In this document: positions 13,552 to 15,953 of the stretch, one piece after another
Numbering within the stretch: position 1 is the stretch's first letter
How the letters are laid out: each line of letters opens with the position of its first letter
Source: Saprospiraceae bacterium
Lineage (GTDB): Bacteria; Bacteroidota; Bacteroidia; Chitinophagales; Saprospiraceae
DNA length: 15,953 nucleotides
Reading direction: 5' to 3'
NCBI GenBank assembly: GCA_014379065.1
Contig: JACMMM010000177.1
Span: 1 to 15,953 of the forward strand
Translations under genes and position numbers: made by a program
The notes under the pieces: generated by a model
Database searches by the model: none
Seen by the model: the letters and a program-made list of their open reading frames with translations, nothing else
Told to the model about the DNA's origin: nothing

Positions 13552-14679
13552 ATGACAAATAAGAACCTTTTCCAACTTGCTTCATTCACGCTCGTGATGG
13601 CCCTTCTTGCCTCCTGTGGCGGCGGCGGCTCAAAAGACCCTGCCAAAGAGCTCGCCGCGTTGAAAGACCAAAAAACCCAACTCGATACCAAAATAGCCGA
13701 CCTTGAAAAACAGGTAAATGCAAGCAACCCAGCAGTGAAAAAAGTGAGAACTGTTGGGCTCACGGAAATCACCATTGCACCTTTCCGCCATTACATTGAC
13801 CTTCAAGGCAAAGTAGACGCTGACCAAAGCGTAATGGCCACGGCCAAAATGCCTGGCGCCCTCAAGCGGGTGCTCGTGAAAAACGGCGACAATGTGCGCA
13901 AAGGCCAACTTATCGCTGAAGTAGACGATGCCATGATGCTCAAAAGTCTAGCAGAACTTGAAGGCCAACTTGCGACTGCCACTGACATATACAACCGCCA
14001 AAAAGGTCTTTGGGATCAAAAAATAGGTACGGAGGTGGCGTTTATCCAAGCCAAAAACGCCAAAGAGAGTGTGGAACGCAGTATCTCTACTGTCAAAGAA
14101 CAGTGGGGCATGACAAAAATTTATGCTCCGCAGAGCGGCACGGTGGATATGGTGATGCTGAAACAGGGTCAGGCCATTGCACCAGGTATCCCACTTTGCA
14201 ACATCCTGAATTTGAGCAATCTAAAGATTAAAGGCGAAGTGACGGAAGCCTATGCTGCCAAAGTGCGCAAAGGTGACCAGGTGCAGGTCTTTTTTCCTGA
14301 CTTGAACAAGGAAATTACTACCCGTGTCACCTATGTCAGCAAGAGTATTACGCCAACCACCCGCACATTTACGGTAGAGTGCGCCCTGCCAGGCGATGGT
14401 TACAGCGCCAATCAAGTAGCCGTGATGAAAATCGTGGATTACCAAAGCCCGAAAGCTGTTTCGATCCCAGTCAACTTAATTCAGACCGCGGAGGATGGCG
14501 ATTTTGTTCTGATCGCTGAAAAAACGGGCGAGAAACAAGCCACGGCCAAAAAGGTGTCGGTGAAGCAAGGCCAGAACTACAACGGCCAGGTGGAAATCTT
14601 AACCGGCTTGAAAAAAGGCGATTGGGTGATTTCTACGGGTTTTCAGGATGTGAACAATGGGGAGTTGGTGGCTTTTTAA
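13552..14679 (+). CDS. RND efflux membrane fusion lipoprotein (AcrA-type)
   Basis: A 375-residue periplasmic adaptor linking the TolC channel to the RND pump. A lipoprotein signal peptide ends in the lipobox LLASC, with C22 as lipidated residue. A short coiled coil (about 33-56, ELAALKDQKTQLDTKIADLEKQ) follows, which is unusual at this position. The lipoyl/barrel-sandwich halves (ATAKMPGALKRVLVKNGDNVRKGQLIAEV and KIYAPQSGTVDMVMLKQGQAI) flank a helical hairpin; a beta-barrel (LKIKGEVTEAYAAKV) and a membrane-proximal domain (VSIPVNLIQTAEDGDFVLIAE) complete the fold. ATG 13552 is chosen over the TTG at 13540. It ends 3 nt from the stop of the convergent small gene. Confidence 0.93.
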   Translation: MTNKNLFQLASFTLVMALLASCGGGGSKDPAKELAALKDQKTQLDTKIADLEKQVNASNPAVKKVRTVGLTEITIAPFRHYIDLQGKVDADQSVMATAKMPGALKRVLVKNGDNVRKGQLIAEVDDAMMLKSLAELEGQLATATDIYNRQKGLWDQKIGTEVAFIQAKNAKESVERSISTVKEQWGMTKIYAPQSGTVDMVMLKQGQAIAPGIPLCNILNLSNLKIKGEVTEAYAAKVRKGDQVQVFFPDLNKEITTRVTYVSKSITPTTRTFTVECALPGDGYSANQVAVMKIVDYQSPKAVSIPVNLIQTAEDGDFVLIAEKTGEKQATAKKVSVKQGQNYNGQVEILTGLKKGDWVISTGFQDVNNGELVAF

Positions 14680-14682
14680 ATC

Positions 14683-14716
14683 TCAAGCGGAAGCAGGCTG
14701 TGATTGCTCCGCTTGA
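14683..14716. other. Hairpin at the convergent gene ends
   Basis: TCAAGCGGA (14683-14691) and TCCGCTTGA (14708-14716) are reverse complements, with AGCA/TGCT extending the stem across one bulge. It starts 3 nt after the fusion protein stop and lies inside the last codons of the minus-strand small gene. Neither side has a good T run, so it may pause polymerase or protect RNA ends rather than terminate. Confidence 0.4.
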
Positions 14717-14916
14717 AGGAAGTTCAGGAAAATATCCGCCTGAGCAGTTTGCCACTCATAAAACAACTTAAAAGCCAAAGCACGGTCATCTTCTGTGGAC
14801 AACGACAGAACAAATGGTTTCCAATGACTTAGAAATGCCTGTTCGATTTGCTCAGGCTGGAGGGTTTCAAAATACTTGAAGATATTTTGAAGTTGCGAGT
14901 GTTGGGTGATAGTCAT
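14683..14916 (-). CDS. Hypothetical small protein, second gene of a coupled pair
   Basis: A 77-residue protein of unknown family. It is soluble and helical by composition, with many Gln, Glu, Phe and Leu residues, no signal peptide and no membrane segment. The segment RALAFKLFYE (45-54) resembles RILDFTLFYE of its upstream partner. Its ATG overlaps the partner's TGA in an ATGA junction, so the two are translationally coupled. It lies antisense within a plus-strand efflux locus and converges on the fusion protein gene, stop to stop 3 nt apart. The frame, coupling and promoter make a real gene likely; function is unknown. Confidence 0.65.
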   Translation of the reverse strand: MTITQHSQLQNIFKYFETLQPEQIEQAFLSHWKPFVLSLSTEDDRALAFKLFYEWQTAQADIFLNFLQAEQSQPASA

Positions 14917-15116
14917 TGTTCCCGTTTTTTTAGTTCAGTAGTGAGGAGGTTTATTTTATCAAACGCGTCGTTTCGGGTTTCTTCCAACTGAAGACGTGAG
15001 CCCTCTTCAAGGAGGTCTTGTTCATAAAATAGGGTGAAGTCTAAAATCCTTTTTTGTAGATCAAGGAGTTTTTCCAGTTCACCAACAGAGAGTTTGCGAA
15101 GTTGAGATGGTTTCAT
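14913..15116 (-). CDS. Hypothetical small protein, first gene of a coupled pair
   Basis: A 67-residue charged helical protein of unknown family (LRKLSVGELEKLLDLQKRIL, then a Glu-rich and a Lys-rich helix), likely coiled-coil or dimer-forming. No membrane segment or signal peptide. ATG 15116 is chosen over 15152 because the promoter's -7 box lies between the two, at 15136-15143. The next gene overlaps by 4 nt (ATGA). A two-gene cassette of small, coupled proteins with its own promoter recalls toxin-antitoxin or regulator/partner pairs, but no known toxin motif is seen, so no function is assigned. Confidence 0.65.
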   Translation of the reverse strand: MKPSQLRKLSVGELEKLLDLQKRILDFTLFYEQDLLEEGSRLQLEETRNDAFDKINLLTTELKKREQ

Positions 15117-15135
15117 TTGTTTTGGTTTGGCTTTG

Positions 15136-15166
15136 CAAATATAGACTTTCAATTCCAGATTTCAAA
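15136..15166 (-). promoter_or_regulatory. Promoter of the small-gene pair
   Basis: On the minus strand TTTG (15166-15163), a 19-nt spacer, then TATATTTG (15143-15136): the best match to the Bacteroidota promoter pattern in this window. It lies 19 nt before the ATG at 15116 and leaves a short leader. It overlaps the 5' side of the divergent DUF3995 gene. Confidence 0.7.
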
Positions 15167-15170
15167 GTAC

Positions 15171-15611
15171 ATGACCATGACCACCATCCTAACAATGACC
15201 AACGCAGCCATTTTCACTTTACTAAGTGGCTTGCATTTCTACTGGATGCTTGGAGGAAACTGGGGGCTGGCGCAAGCACTGCCGACCACGGAATCCGAAG
15301 GCAAACGAATGCTCAACCCCGGCCCCTTGGCCTGCTTGGGTATTGCTCTGGGCCTGTTGGGTTTTGCATGTTACAATGTTTCGCTGGGGATAGGCTTCAT
15401 GAAGGACCGGCCCTTTTGGGCAAATAAATGGGTGATTTGGGCGATTGCAGGTATTTTCTTGCTGAGGGCAATGGGGGATTTCCGCTACGTCGGCTTTTTC
15501 AAAAAAGTAAAAAACACGGAATTCGGGAAGATGGACACTAAATGGTACGCACCGCTTTGCTTGTATCTCGGACTTTCGAGCGCCTGGATTGGCTGGGAAC
15601 TACTGCGATAG
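15171..15611 (+). CDS. DUF3995 family membrane protein
   Basis: A 146-residue inner-membrane protein with about four hydrophobic helices (TNAAIFTLLSGLHFYWMLGG; PLACLGIALGLLGFACYNV; KWVIWAIAGIFLLRAMGDF; YAPLCLYLGLSSAWIGWELL). The sequence LHFYWMLGGNWGL near the start and FLLRAMGDFRYVGFFK in the third quarter are typical of DUF3995, a family of unknown function. ATG 15171 is chosen; 15177 and 15195 are alternatives. It sits between the fusion protein and the RND pump, 71 nt before the pump gene, and may be cotranscribed with it. Confidence 0.8.
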   Translation: MTMTTILTMTNAAIFTLLSGLHFYWMLGGNWGLAQALPTTESEGKRMLNPGPLACLGIALGLLGFACYNVSLGIGFMKDRPFWANKWVIWAIAGIFLLRAMGDFRYVGFFKKVKNTEFGKMDTKWYAPLCLYLGLSSAWIGWELLR

Positions 15612-15682
15612 AGCAGCGCTACAATTCACCAAATCCCCAACTCACCAAATAACCACAAAAACAGATACGAATCAACAATATC

Positions 15683-15953
15683 ATGAAAGAATTCAAACCC
15701 ACCAGTTGGTCTATTGACAACCGCGCCTCGATTTTTATCATCACGGTGCTCATTACGCTGGCAGGTATCATGTCGTACAACGCCCTGCCCAAAGAGCAGT
15801 TCCCCGATGTGGTGGTGCCTACTATTTTCGTCTCCACCATCTATCCCGGCGCCAGCCCGAGCGATATGGAGCAACTCGTCACCAAGCCCATCGAAAAACA
15901 ACTGAAGGGGATTAGCGGCGTAAAAAAAGTATCGTCCTATTCAGTTGTTTTTC
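15683..15953 (+). CDS. RND efflux pump permease, 5' end (partial)
   Basis: The first 90 codons of an AcrB/HAE1-like proton-driven inner-membrane pump; the frame is still open at the right edge (full RND pumps are about 1,000-1,050 residues). It shows the cytoplasmic start KEFKPTSWSIDNR, the first membrane helix IFIITVLITLAGIMSYNAL, and the periplasmic porter start EQFPDVVVPTIFVSTIYPG followed by SPSDMEQLVTKPIEKQLKGI, typical of the family. It completes the TolC/fusion protein/pump set, although three small genes separate it from the fusion protein. No obvious separate promoter is seen in the 71-nt gap. Confidence 0.92.
   Translation, partial: MKEFKPTSWSIDNRASIFIITVLITLAGIMSYNALPKEQFPDVVVPTIFVSTIYPGASPSDMEQLVTKPIEKQLKGISGVKKVSSYSVVF

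Noticed and set aside
15624..15655. Repeated TCACCAAAT words before the RND pump
   Set aside because: Only two loose copies in A/C-rich sequence; too little to call a repeat array.

Overview
The window looks like the chromosome of a Bacteroidota bacterium, probably a Saprospiria/Chitinophagia-like relative (the rank below phylum is inference). The signs are a GYDIA-type GHMP kinase (a Bacteroidota family), a secreted protein with a type IX secretion (T9SS) C-terminal tail, promoters of the Bacteroidota type (TTTG, about 19-21 nt, then TAnnTTTG), few Shine-Dalgarno sequences, and intergenic DNA rich in short dispersed repeats. No rRNA, tRNA, CRISPR array or insertion sequence was seen.

Layout. 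1-1017: a GYDIA-family GHMP kinase. Its start codon lies inside an ATCCG-rich repeat, and its coding region carries a perfect 15-bp-arm palindrome. 1029-2640: an AT-rich toxin-antitoxin module read on the minus strand, hipB-hipS-hipT. The usual single HipA toxin is split into a small N-terminal-subdomain protein and a short kinase, as in HipBST systems. Three evenly spaced ATACC-N6-GGTAT-type operators precede it. Just beyond them is a short diverged copy of part of the GHMP kinase gene, a possible scar of how the module arrived. 2698-6424, all minus: a T9SS-sorted secreted protein, a GNAT acetyltransferase and the glycogen branching enzyme GlgB. 6425-6869: a noncoding stretch of heptamer and 44-bp tandem repeats. 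6870-7550: a Crp/Fnr regulator (plus), which shares a bidirectional terminator with a convergent OmpA-like outer-membrane protein (7619-8770, minus). 8771-9082: a terminator and two facing heptamer-repeat arms. 9083-11138, minus: FabH (KAS III) and an EamA/DMT transporter.

11242-15953 is a TetR-controlled tripartite efflux locus on the plus strand: tetR, a TolC-type outer-membrane channel, a lipoprotein membrane fusion protein, and the start of an RND pump that runs off the right edge. Three small genes lie between the fusion protein and the pump: a translationally coupled pair of unknown proteins on the minus strand with its own good promoter, and a DUF3995 membrane protein on the plus strand. 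The tetR promoter is embedded in a 17-bp-arm perfect inverted repeat, which suggests autorepression. tetR and the divergent EamA gene both have the -10-like box only 4 nt from ATG, which implies leaderless or nearly leaderless mRNAs.

The most interesting items are the split HipBST-like module with its operators and flanking gene fossil, and the uncharacterised two-gene antisense cassette inside the efflux locus.
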